A stretch of 64,000 bases of DNA. Origin: Aphrocallistes beatrix (lineage: Eukaryota; Porifera; Hexactinellida; Sceptrulophora; Aphrocallistidae). Below, one piece after another: positions 43,038-54,247 of the stretch. Under the pieces are notes generated by a model. It saw nothing but the letters and a program-made list of their open reading frames with translations. It was not told where the DNA came from and did no database searches. The stretch is taken from the NCBI GenBank assembly GCA_963281255.1, contig OY725505.1, positions 2,418,001 to 2,482,000 on the forward strand. The letters are read 5' to 3'. The stretch's first letter is position 1, and the number at the start of each line of letters is the position of its first letter. A program made the position numbers and the translations under genes.

Positions 43038-46000
43038 ATGGAAGCTAGTCTGTCTGACATAGCAGCTACTGCCGATCTTGCAGATAAACTGTCTACTCAC
43101 GATGTTAAACAGCTCGTGTCCTACCTTAATCCTCCTTCAGCTCTGTTCCAATACGCCATAGACGGAACTGCATTCCTGAGCTCCCTGAAAAATTGGGAGA
43201 GCAGAGACCCCAATGCCATCTTTCGAGGCATCCATGCCACTCGGCCTGACCTCGTTCCCATTTCTCGGAAGATTGGGTGGCTGTCCATTGCCACTCGAGG
43301 ACCAACCACGCCCATGCAGAAACTCCTGAAAACAGACATCAGCACTGCACAATGGGAGATAATCGGAACCAGCGTTGAAGGCATCAGCAAAGAAACCACG
43401 ATCGATCTGAACATCTCGAAACTAGCGGGAAAGGGATTCATACGCAAAGAATCTGGCTAAGCTAATGGAGGCAGTCAAGCGGAACGATATCGCCGAACAG
43501 CTACGAAAACTCGAACCGTCATTCAGAGAAATGAGCGATGAAGAATTCAGCGAGAATTTCAAGAAAGAGCTCCCCTCAGACGATAAGGAACTCCAGACTT
43601 GGGACTCGAGACTGAGGAAGTTCCTCGTGACTCAGCACAAGAAAGTGGAGCAGCACTTGAACGACGAAGAGGAAGTCTCGATCGAGTCAGTCTACGTCCC
43701 GCTAACCATCATAAAGCAGAAACCTCGTCCAGTCGATCCACAGGACGAAACGACATACAGCGAGATTGCCTTCCAACGCAAGATCGCCAACAAAGAAATC
43801 GACGTAACTCCAGTCGATTTCACCGAAGAGATTTCCGAATACGATCCATCCCAATCCGAGACATGGTGTCTGATCGAGAATCCGGTGAGTGGAAAGAGTT
43901 TTCTCTGTCAGAGGACTTCGCTCCGATTCGGAAGGGGAGAGTTGTCCAAGTTTTCATTTCCATTTCCGTTCCCTGCAGAAGTGCGGACTGGCACCAGATG
44001 GAACGGGGCAGGGAAGGGAAGTCCGTGGACGGAGACTTCATCCAAGACTGGCTGTGTCTGTCCATGCCAGTCGGGCCGAGTTGGCCGAAGGAACTCGCAA
44101 GGCACCTCTTCGAATCCGCCGGAGAGGGCCTGCTGCTGATCATTGACAGCATGGACGAATACATCAAAGAGGTTCCTTTCCAACAAACCCTCCTGCACCT
44201 GTAAGACCCTCTCCCAGTCCACCATCGTCCTCACCAGCCGTCCAGGGGCCTACACCTCCATCTCCTCCGCCCATGTCCTGCGGATAGACAGGTTCTACCA
44301 GGTGCTGGAGTTCTCTCCGGAGAACAGAGACCTCTACTTCAGAATCCAGCTACCCAAGGAGGCAAAGCTAGCGCAGCTCCACAGGATCTTCTACCTTCAC
44401 GAGGAAGTGAGCCACTTATCCCTGGTGCCCGTGAACGCCTCTCTCTTCGCCGCCCTGATCCGCGGTAGCGATGAGCTGAGCGCGCAAACCCTGACTCGCC
44501 TCTACTCCCACCTCACCGCCTACCTGATCCGGCGGCAGCTGTCGCGCATGGGACTGACGGAGATGGCGGAGAAGAAGGAGCTGAGTCTCCTGGACGCGTC
44601 CGTGCTGGAGTGCCTGCACCACATCGGCGAGCTGGCGTACTTGGGCGTTTATGGCAGAGACCTGCTCTGATCTCCTCCAAGGACATCCTCCTCAAGCTGG
44701 ACAGAGAGGAGAGATCCTGCCAGTGCTTGGGTCTTCAAGAGGGATCAGCTGGGGGGCATTACTCGTGTGTGGTCTTTTTCTCACCTCACCATTCAGGAGT
44801 TCGTGAGTACCGTCTGGCTGAGGAAGGAATCGTGGAGAGACCAGTGTCTGAGTTGTCGCTATATCGCCAATTCCGCGGACAACTTTTCTATTTTCAAGAT
44901 GGTCATCCGCTTCTTGTGTGGTCTGTTGGCAGAGAACGCGAGTCACATCCTCACCATCCTCTACAAGCACCACTCGACACCTCCTGTGTCTATGCAGGAT
45001 ATGCCGATGCATTACCAACTCAACTACCCTGGTACAAATATGCTTGGCCTAATGGGATGGACGAATTTCACTGAGAAATTCGTGTTGTCCGAATTGTTGT
45101 TTGAAACCAGCTGTGACTCTATCTCAAAATCATTTCCTGATTTCGATAAATTCCTTCCTCAGTCACCTTGTTTCTATCTCGAAAGTGCCACGCCTCCCAA
45201 TGAGTGGGAGTGCTTCCTCAAATCTCTACCACTCCTCCACTCTATACAGCTGATATACTTCGATACACGACACGTCCCACTAACTCAGTTCAGAGCACTG
45301 CTAGCTAGCCTGACTTCCTGTTCTCTCAGGTACTTAGCTGTGAAGATGTATCATCAACACTATTCTACTCTATCTGAGTACAGTAATGCCATCCGAGAGT
45401 GTCAGCTGCCATCAGACACTAAGATTAGTTTGGAACTTAACTCATGTAACCTCACCACCAATGTATCACCTACTTCTATTTTCACGCCTTTCTCAAGCTT
45501 ATGTATATTTTGGACCATATTCACAACTCAGAGCCGTCAATATTTAGCCAATCAGCTGATTTCTACTGACAACCTTTACTTTTATCCCCGTGACACCAGT
45601 CACTACAAGACCTTACTTCCATGTCTCAATTCTTCACAGCTGACAGGTTTACACATCTACCGTATTCCTACTGACTGTATAGAGCTGCTAGAAACTCTCC
45701 TACCCCAACAATCCAACCTACACATACAGATACAGATATCTACTCACTGCTACCTTATATCAGTAAACTCAGGTTACTCTATTTGCGTCTAGAAAGTGTT
45801 CCACTCTCAGAATCAGGAATGTCATGTCTGTGCAGAGGACTGCTGTGTCATCCTACCTTGAGAAGTTTAGACGTATGGCATTGTGAACTGAATTCCAACT
45901 CTTGTGTCTATCTCACTCAACTCATCTCAACATTCAAACATTTCAAGAAACTCATCATGTCTAATAATAACCTCTCTGAACCTGATCCTGAACCTGTCAA

Positions 46001-46055
46001 GATTCTCAAACAGACAGCTGACATGTACTCTGTCACGCATGGAGGTCTTGATTAG
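43038..46055 (+). pseudogene. NLR-type gene (DED/DEATH-NACHT-LRR) broken by frame changes
   Basis: Frame 43038-43460 starts with a DED-like fold (DVKQLVSYLN; RPDLVPISRKIGWLS), then a death-domain start (TAQWEIIGTSVEGISKET). The death-domain end (YAKNLAKLMEAVKRNDIAEQ) is in the next frame, which runs to about 43970 and has a degenerate Walker A (ENPVSGKS, lacking the first Gly) and FGRGELSKFSF. A third frame has the Walker B-like LLLIIDSMDEY. A fourth has STIVLTSRPGAY and a helical region to 44670. Later frames give KDILLKLDREERSCQCLGL, then WSFSHLTIQEFVSTVWLRKE. After a shift near 45735 come leucine-rich blades (SKLRLLYLRLES; TLRSLDVWHCELNSNS) to the stop at 46055. Animal NLRs are intracellular sensors. 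I count about six frame changes. GC content at 43.4-44.8 kb is clearly above its surroundings. A pseudogene is likeliest; sequencing errors are the alternative. Confidence 0.8.
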
Positions 46056-46446
46056 AATTTGTTTGTTTACTTATTTGTGTTCCCTCTATGTTATTGGTGT
46101 TTACTTATCTATTATTGTGTACATTTGCTTTGAACTATGTTTATCAAACCTATTCAATATGAGTAACATTTCAATACACATATTCGTTGTTAGGATTCAA
46201 ATATTCATATTTACACCTTGACAAATGGATGTCAACCGATCAATCATCCCTAGCTTCTACATTAAATATTCTAAATTTAGAATTCCTCATTGTTATATCT
46301 GAGAACTATAAATAGGATTATTCTAGTAAGGTTCTGGGATCTGAAAATAAGATATTCGAAATCTACACCCCTGAAAACCCCATGTCAACCGTTGAAATCT
46401 AGTTTCTTGCCTATTTTTGAGATTTGTTTACTTTATATGTCTAATG

Positions 46447-47052
46447 CAAGGGTGCTCAAACTCAAAGCGGTGGCCCGCGGATAATTCGCTTGTTTTCATT
46501 ATTCATATATATACAGTAGATTGACGTGCTTCAATCGTCAGATAATAATTGTTTTTTCTAAACACCATATAGAAATAATTAAAGATACTATTATAGATAT
46601 TACAAGATCAACCATCACTGATTCACATTTGGAGCAGTGTCTTCGTCTAGCAACGACTGATATAGAAGCAGATATTGATTTATTAGTTAAATCCAAGCAA
46701 CATCATCACTCTCATTAGCTAAAGTTCGTAGTTTAGGTAGATTTTTCTGCAATCTTATTCTACTATGAACACATAGTATACTCCAAATCTAGGTTTAGTA
46801 CTATTGCCCACTTGCTAGAAAACAAGCTGAGTTCAAAAGAGACATCAAATGATTCGAATCCATTCAAAAGATTATAATTTAAGTCAATAACCTGAATTTA
46901 CAAGTAGAATCCATTGTTAATGCGATATGAGGTCAAATAGTATAGCTTGAAAATTGATTAAACTAAAGCCAGAGGCGATCTATGATTGTGGCCCGTAAGG
47001 CGGAGCCTAATTTTTAAAGTGGCCCGTAGATTTAAAAGTTTGAGCACCCCTG
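46447..47052. mobile_element. 606-bp hAT relic (GGGTGCTCAAACT ends)
   Basis: Ends CAAGGGTGCTCAAACT and AGTTTGAGCACCCCTG are inverted. A clear 8-bp duplication is not visible. Internally it keeps the last codons of a transposase. Confidence 0.78.
46596..46718 (+). pseudogene. hAT transposase C-terminus
   Basis: DITRSTITDSHLEQCLRLAT, then DIDLLVKSKQ, closes just before a stop at 46718. This is the characteristic end of a hAT subgroup seen in domesticated animal genes (LTDEHL-x-x-CLRL type). Upstream coding is lost. Confidence 0.7.
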
Positions 47053-47180
47053 GGTAAACAAAAGCAAACAAATAATTTATCATATAGTAGATCTGAAAAT
47101 ATAATATTCGAAATCTACACCCCTAGAAACCCCATGTCACCCGTTGGAAGCTAGTCTCTAGCATATTTTTCAAAATTCAT

Positions 47181-50100
47181 CAATGGTGTGAATATATCTA
47201 ATCAATTATTCATTTCCAAGTTTTCAAATTCTCAAGAAGTGCCACTTTGTGCTACATTGTACATTTTACCACTCGTATGCTGATGGTGATGAACTCTAGT
47301 GGCCATAGACGCCGAACTTTTCGAAATCTAAGGAAAATTTCAGGGTTCCAGGGGGGGCTCAGCCCTAAATTTTGTATTGCGTCTATGGGCCATCTTCGAA
47401 TCCAGGGGGGATCGAGCCCCCCCAGCCCCCCCGGGTTCGGTGCCTATGCTAGTGGCGAAGGTTGATAATTTTATCCATTGAGGTCAGGCCTCTCAACTCT
47501 CACGATCTCGTCGTGTGCTACACGATTTCGGGGAAATGTCACGATCTCACGACAGACCCCCAAATCTCACGATTTGTCTCAAAATATCACGACGCTTCTA
47601 TTAAACCTCACGATTTGCGAACTCTCTCAGGTTGAGAGCCCTGGGAGATTAGCAATTTCTTAGAATGCTTCAATTATGACTAATTTGAATGCGTAGACTC
47701 CGAATCTGAAATCAGACTCTTTGTATTTCTAAGAGTTTGATTGAATTTTCCTTCATGAAGAGAACTAACTTACTACTATTTATATGGGAAATAATGTGTT
47801 CTAATACTTTTGTCCGATTAGTGTATATATATTAGAGGTATTAAAAAGTCCAGATAATATATTCCAATAATATAAATAACATGTACTCCCGACGCCTATG
47901 TTCCTGCGGACCACGCCTCATGGTTTAAGAGCTAGCGAGATCTATCCAACTAACGTACCCGTCCAGCTCAGTTCAGATCGAGCATAGACCACCACATCGG
48001 GAGATTTCTTAATTTCATGATATTTGATTATTTTGAATATGAAAACACAGTTGAGTATTCATGCTGATCACTAGTATGATTTCTAGATATAGATCTTATA
48101 TATTAAAAATCAATGGGTTTTGTTTGTTTGTTTGTTTGTGCAAAGTTGATTGAGAAACTAGGTGATGTTAGGAATTGAAATTTGGCACACAGGTAAATAA
48201 TAATGAATCTACGTATAAGAGAATTCAAGGTCTAAGCGAAATCTTCACACCTCGCCGAAGTAGGTGACAAATTGTGCTGACCAATGAAATTCGATTATTT
48301 TATAATACAAATACATTGAGATCTAAACAGGGACTTACATTTACAACGCATACAATTGAAGAGACTATTTGTGATTGAAATCATTGGTTTAAGCTAGAAC
48401 CAATCAATTATCAGACTTTCATAATTCGATTTATACGATTCTATTTCAGATATAAATGATTGAATACAGCTATTTTGAGTCTAAAAAAAAACACTCCAGT
48501 TTGCATCCACCATTATCATCATCATATTCATATGATTGATCGAGCTTAATACATAATACTTTGGGAAAGAATATTTCAATAATTAAATTAAATATCTCAC
48601 AATCTCCAATCTCACACTTGCATTAAGAACGGGTGTTAATTTCAGAACAATGGAAAAATATTCATATTACATAATGTAAAATGAATAATTAATTGTAAAA
48701 CCAAGATTGTGGAAAAAATGGTATGTCACAGGGTTCTATCAATTCAACATCCTATTAGGAGGGAAGCTCCCCCCCAATAGGATGTTGAATTGGGGGAGGG
48801 AGCTTCCCCACCCTGGTAAACAAAACTGCACCTGTAGGAGGTAAAATTTCCTCATGCACCTTATGTGACCAAAATTTGATAGGGTTACCTTCATGAATGC
48901 TGCATTTAACATCTTATCTGGACCTCCCATGATTTGTCATTTGGGGTCGGATCGAATATCATATAATAAGGGAGAATGTAACTGAAGTGAGCGTCCCCCT
49001 CAAGAGGGGCGCCCTTCCTAGGAAAAAAGGTGGGGAGGGGGGCTGCGCTAACCTGCGGCCCCTTCCAAAGCACCACTGGGCATAACTAGGTACAAATCGA
49101 ACAATTGGAGATGTTTCTATACTCAATATTACAATAATGTATCATTAATATCAAATTTAATCAAAACTGAATCCTCATTTTTTGGGAAGAGAATTCTTTT
49201 AATCAGACTTTTCCCAGTCAGGGGGGGCTGAACCCCACTTAGCTTCTGGTAAATCAATTTACATGACATAGTGTGAAATCAATAATTAAAGATTGTAAAA
49301 ATATTACCATCATTGGAAAATCTGCAACTGCTGAAGGTGTTTAAATTGTCTTATGTATCTTATGCGCCCAGAAAATGATAGGGTTGCATTTATGGCTTTT
49401 GAGTTCTAGCTAGTTGAATTTGTAAAGGTGTATCAGGCTTACTACTGCTACGTATTACTTATGTCCAAATTCATTATTCCCGTACTTTCGGTATTCCCAG
49501 AAAAACCCATTATGGAGAAACTATCAAGCAGTCGCCATCCAGGTATCCTACAAATGCGCCGGGATAGCAAGTGTAGCGAAATGGGACTCTTGCATGAAAT
49601 TTCTTAGAGCTAGTCAATTCAACACTTTACATATTTAAATCATTTAATATTTTCTACAAGAACTTCATTGTTGTTTAATTAAATCCGTTAGTAATGTCAA
49701 TGTATTGAATATCTCATTACATAAACTGGAACTTTTTTTTTTTCCATCCGAAATTATCAACTTACATACAATATTATTCTCAACTCTAACGATCTCGTGT
49801 ACCTCACGATTTAGTTTAATGAAAGGTTGAGATGCCTGAGATCGAGTGAGATACAATGTCGATGATGTTATGTACAAAAGATGTCCCAAACGATATATAA
49901 TTAGGAGCTAATTGTTATTTAAAAAGTATTTTCGATAAAATATTCTAATTTTAACTAGTACACCCAAACATTTGAGTACACAGTGGGGTAGAATCTGACC
50001 CCACATGGTCAACCTGCGTACTTGCCTAAGTGATCGAAAGTAGAATTTAATCACCAAGCCGTCCAAGCGTTTAATGGACATGACAATTAATTCAAAGACC

Positions 50101-50566
50101 GAACTTTACAACCGGAATAAATTAACGGCAGGAAGACAGAGTATGCGGAGACCATTCCACTCTTACTGGTAGGAGACCTCATACAGTGACAGAACTAACC
50201 TTCTATGCACTGCCCAAGCGAATGAAAACCACTTGTATTAATTAAAAATTAGGAAGTAATTGTTTCATTTGTCTGTCAATTTAGGCTATTTTGAATTCAG
50301 TTTGCTTACAATATTCACTAACATAAACTGATAAATATTTAGAAGTTGCAGATATCCAAAATGCACATCTAAAACACAAATGAAGAACATTGTGAGAAAA
50401 CTTTTCTCCAATATTTCGTCGTAAGACACATTTTTTACACAAATAATAAGAATAAACAAAAACAAAAACAGAAGGTTGATAGTTTAAAAGCGGAGCTCTA
50501 AAATAATAGTCTAACATAAAAAGAATCTCAACAATAGAAGAGTGGTGTCCATAGAATAAGAATTCA
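47181..50566. other. Gene-free stretch with MITE relics and hairpins
   Basis: Contents: a G/C-run-rich fragment at 47295-47460; a possible hAT MITE at 47482-47642 (ends CAGGCCTCTCAA and TTGAGAGCCCTG); an inverse relative of the 36578 repeat at 48105-48490; and a double hairpin at 48741-48812. 3' flank DNA of NHL copy D lies at 50330-50566. No gene seen. Confidence 0.55.
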
Positions 50567-51772
50567 TTAAAATATTTGTAAACCGAAATTCTTATTATCA
50601 GAAACACAAATAAGTCTCCCTTCTTTAGTGAAGCTTATTCCTTTGGGATTGATAAACATTCCTTTCTCATGTCCTTGTTGTCCTATTCGATGAAGGAACT
50701 CTCCTTCTGGAGTGAATATCTTGATACAGTGATCATCATAGTCACTAACAACAATGTTAGCATTCATGTCGTTACAGAAGAACAAGGGTCTAGTTAATTG
50801 CAGATTTTCTCCTCGAGACAGGATGGAGCGTATCTTGTCTCCTGTCAAAGTAAACACGTGTAAACAGGGATTATCTACACAGCTCAACACATACATTAGT
50901 TCCTCTGTTAGCTTAATATCTGCAGGACGTGTCATAGAGTCATGCTTGAGGATTATTTTGAAATTGAGTTTTGAACTTAGGACTTGAATTCGATTGTTAG
51001 ATTGATCACAGACATATACATCTCCAACCTGTGAGATGAACAGCTGACAGGGATATATGAACTCAAGATTCCCGGTTCCTTTCTTCCCTACTTGTTGTAT
51101 CAACTTCATGTCAGGTAATTTGAAGTAGAATACTTTATGCTTATTCGCATCACTGACATACAGGTTATCATTCTGTATCGCTATGCCACATGGAGTAATG
51201 AATAATTCGGTACCAAATGACCAGATATATTCTCCAGTTTGTGAGAATATTGAAACACGGGAATTATTGGCTTCTGCTACGAATATATTTCCACTTCTCT
51301 CCTCTACAGCTACTCCAGTAGGACTATCAAGTTCTCCAGGACCACTACCTTTCTTAGCAACAGTTACAACAGGTTGGAATGCATCACAATTAATGCGTGC
51401 AACTTCACTAATCTTTCCTATTTCTTCTATTGCTTGTTCAACAGAGTTAGAATCGATTGAGAATTGGAGTTCTTTCTTTTGTGGAGTCATTTTCAGTTTT
51501 TCCAATTTCTTTTCTATCTTAATAAACATCATTTGTTTGAGAGGATTTTGTTTTATATTTGACTCAACTTGAGATTTCGTGGCAGATATCTGTGAGATCA
51601 TTTCTTCACGTTGAGTGTCTCTAGCTCGCGACTCTTCTCTCTTCTCACGTAGTTCTGTCAGAATTTCAAATCTTCTTGCGTTCACTTTACCGATTATTCG
51701 ATCGAAATGTGAGTTGATTGTCAACTCCAACGGATCAATAGTTTGGGAAGGAGCTGGATAATGTTCTGCCAT
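50567..51772 (-). CDS. Coiled-coil/NHL-repeat protein, copy D
   Basis: Intact single exon of 401 residues from ATG 51772, with the family N-terminus MAEHYPAPSQTIDPLELTIN. The coiled coil (about residues 25-120) is shortened by four residues near KQMMFIKIEKKLEKL. The NHL propeller follows: LDSPTGVAVEERSGNIFVAE, VGDVYVCDQSNNRIQVLSS, IVVSDYDDHCIKIFTPEG, GMFINPKGISFTKEGRLICV. It stops one codon earlier than A and C (GLQIF plus TAA). It shares the 5' flank and TATA spacing and about 250 bp of 3' flank with the other close copies. No RING or B-box. Confidence 0.92.
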   Translation of the reverse strand: MAEHYPAPSQTIDPLELTINSHFDRIIGKVNARRFEILTELREKREESRARDTQREEMISQISATKSQVESNIKQNPLKQMMFIKIEKKLEKLKMTPQKKELQFSIDSNSVEQAIEEIGKISEVARINCDAFQPVVTVAKKGSGPGELDSPTGVAVEERSGNIFVAEANNSRVSIFSQTGEYIWSFGTELFITPCGIAIQNDNLYVSDANKHKVFYFKLPDMKLIQQVGKKGTGNLEFIYPCQLFISQVGDVYVCDQSNNRIQVLSSKLNFKIILKHDSMTRPADIKLTEELMYVLSCVDNPCLHVFTLTGDKIRSILSRGENLQLTRPLFFCNDMNANIVVSDYDDHCIKIFTPEGEFLHRIGQQGHEKGMFINPKGISFTKEGRLICVSDNKNFGLQIF

Positions 51773-51844
51773 TTCAACTGTTCTTATTCAAACGATTCAA
51801 TTCTTATTTGTAAGTTTAGTGTGCGAACACAGAACTCTTCTATT

Positions 51845-51852
51845 TATTTATA
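51845..51852 (-). promoter_or_regulatory. TATA box of NHL copy D
   Basis: TATAAATA on the minus strand, ending 73 bp upstream of ATG 51772, in the shared promoter flank. Confidence 0.7.
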
Positions 51853-52329
51853 GAATTTTATCAAATAGTAGAGTATGTAGGCAGCACAAGATTTGTAATA
51901 ATTTGTTTCAGAATGCCTATTTGTAGTTAGATAATATCCCCCAAAATTAGTTTAGGTTCGACTAGTTAGTGACTCAGATATTTTACATGCTTACAGAATG
52001 TACTATAGCATAACTCTGGGTCTAACTAAAGTTTTACTGAACGGAGGAATCTAGCAGAATCTGATTGAATAAATAGAAAGTTGAAACTGCTCGAAATCAA
52101 ATCAAGATTATTTGCCCTTCCCCGATTACGAATATTGATATTGAATAGGCTGACGGCCTCATTGTATTCTATTTGCATGATTGGACCTTGGCGGCTTATG
52201 GTTTCTGTGTGTCTAAAACGAATCAAGAAGTGTGTGTTACATTAATATGTCACTATTGTCATTATATTACCATTTTCTCATAAATTTTACAAGCTACGTA
52301 TAAATTGTTAAGAAATTGTTAATTAATAG

Positions 52330-52449
52330 CAAGGTTGAAACCGCTTCAACCAAATACCAATTTAACCGAATAATGGTCAGACCCAATAATTTAGTTAACC
52401 AAATTATTCGGTTCTCAACCGAATAATCAACTATTCGGTTGCAACCCTG
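52330..52449. mobile_element. Possible 120-bp hAT-like MITE
   Basis: Ends CAAGGTTGAAACCG and CGGTTGCAACCCTG are inverted, with further AACCGAATAAT repeats inside. The flanks match only partly, so the target duplication is uncertain. Confidence 0.55.
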
Positions 52450-52835
52450 ATTATTAACTAATAGCCCCTATTTGATTAGAAAATAAAGCATGCTATGAAC
52501 AATATTTAATTACTTGCAAGCGCGCTTCTTTTGCTTGCGCTGATTGAAGAGGAAATCTTCCACAGGTTTGGAAAGAAGAATCGAAGCATTCTACAATTAT
52601 ATACAAACAGGTTTCAGCATTGGTTACTAAAATCCGGGACGGGGCGAGACAGCGGCGGGATATTCCGGGTTTTGACTAAAATGCGGGATACGTTTGAATC
52701 TGCCCCAAAGAACTCATGTTTCACTGGATATTATATATCTACTTGTAGAAGTAAAACACAATTTAGACTAGTACCTTGTTAATACATCCAACTTAACAAG
52801 AATCTCAATACTACGTAGTGTAATTCCTTTTAGTT

Positions 52836-53060
52836 CTCTAAATACTAGACTTGTGTAATGTCTTCTTGTTCTCTAAATACTAGTGTAATATCTTTTAGTT
52901 CTCTAAATGCTAGTGTAATATCTTTTAGTCCTCTAAATGCTAGTGTAATATATTTTAGTTCTCTAAATGCTAGTGTAATATCTTTTAGTCCTCTAAATGC
53001 TAGTGTAATATCTTGTCTAGTTCTCTAATACTAGTGTAATTATCATTTAGTTCTCTATAT
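52836..53060. repeat. 30-bp tandem repeat, about seven units
   Basis: The unit is CTCTAAATGCTAGTGTAATA plus TCTTTTAGT(T/C). Central units are nearly identical and the outer ones are degenerate. Units abut with no unique spacers, so this is a minisatellite, not a CRISPR. Confidence 0.85.
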
Positions 53061-53440
53061 GAATAGTTGCAAGTCTAAACTCATTCATATTGGTAGTGTA
53101 ATTGTATGAATGAAAAAGGATATTTAAATATTAAACTCAATCTCACACTTTTTGATAACGAGTGTTAAATCCAGAACAATAGAAATCTGTTTGCATTACA
53201 TAGTGTGAAATGAATAATTAATTATCAAATTAAGATTGCAAAAAAAATGATACGTTTTAGAAAAAATCTGCAAATGCAAAATGTGTCAAAATTGTCCTAT
53301 GCACCTCATTTTACCAAAAAACACCTTCATATATCATAGCCTACTGCATATAAGGCCTCACAATAACTGAGGGAATTGGGACTAGGGATGCGGTAGATGG
53401 TTGAACTAATACATGAGCTGCCTTAAATCATTAACAAAGT

Positions 53441-54247
53441 ACAATAGAGCTTAGGAATGTATTACCAGCATATATAAATATGGTGTCAAAGTACCCATAT
53501 CCGTTATTAAAATTTAGACTAATCACCACATGATTGCGCAATAGATTATATTTGTAACAAATTTAGTGATTTTCAGAGGCCATTTTAGAGCACTTCTAAA
53601 TGTTTTTATTATAATTTTTTTCGCATAGAATTGAGATGTGAATGGGTTGTTAATACAAAAAATTTGGATTTTTTTCATGGAATGCTGCTACATTCCAGTG
53701 TTAATATGGAAACGTGTTTTGGTCAGTTAGGATCATATCTTGAAAACCACAATAGCTAGACATTCAAATGTCTAAATTCAAGGTTTACGAGTTATTAGAC
53801 AAATTACCAAATGTGACCAATATGATAAATTGTCTAATAACTCGTAAACCATTGAATTTAGAAAAATAAATTATTATTGCTTAATAGGAAAGAGTCTAAT
53901 TGCTATCAAATGGAATTACATTTGAATGTCTAACTATTGTGGTTTTCAAGATATGACCTTAACTGACCAAAACACGTTTTCATAGTAACACTGGAATGTA
54001 GCAGCATTCCATGAAAAAATTCCAAATTTTTCGTATTAATTAACCCATTCACATGTCAATTCTATGCGAAAATTTTATAATAAAAACATTTAGAAGTGTC
54101 CTTAAACGACCTAATGAAAATCACTAAATTTGTCACAAATATAACCTATTGCAACCATATGGTGACTAATCTAAATTTTAACAACGGATATGGGTACTTT
54201 GACACCATATTTATATATGCTGGTAATACATTTCTAGGCTCTATTGT
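53441..54247. repeat. Large fold-back (arms about 370-415 bp)
   Basis: The left arm, 53441-53812, and right arm, 53832-54247, are inverse copies (ACAATAGAGC... against ...GCTCTATTGT) around a loop of about 20 bp. The right arm has an insertion of about 45 bp. A related half-arm lies at 1041-1145. No coding capacity. Confidence 0.8.

Larger units (their letters stand above)
46320..47180. repeat. Two 140-bp tandem units split by a hAT relic
   Basis: The left unit (about 46330-46446) and the right unit (about 47053-47180) both contain CTACACCCCT and GTAAAC/GTTTAC blocks, as in the 37370-37790 array. The interval 46447-47052 interrupts them. Confidence 0.7.

Noticed and set aside
44610-45018. 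Alternative overlapping frames on both strands within the NLR region
   Set aside because: They are shadows created by the high GC of that segment; the plus-strand frames listed carry the domain similarity.
52836-53060. CRISPR-like 30-bp repeats
   Set aside because: Head-to-tail copies without spacers; a minisatellite.
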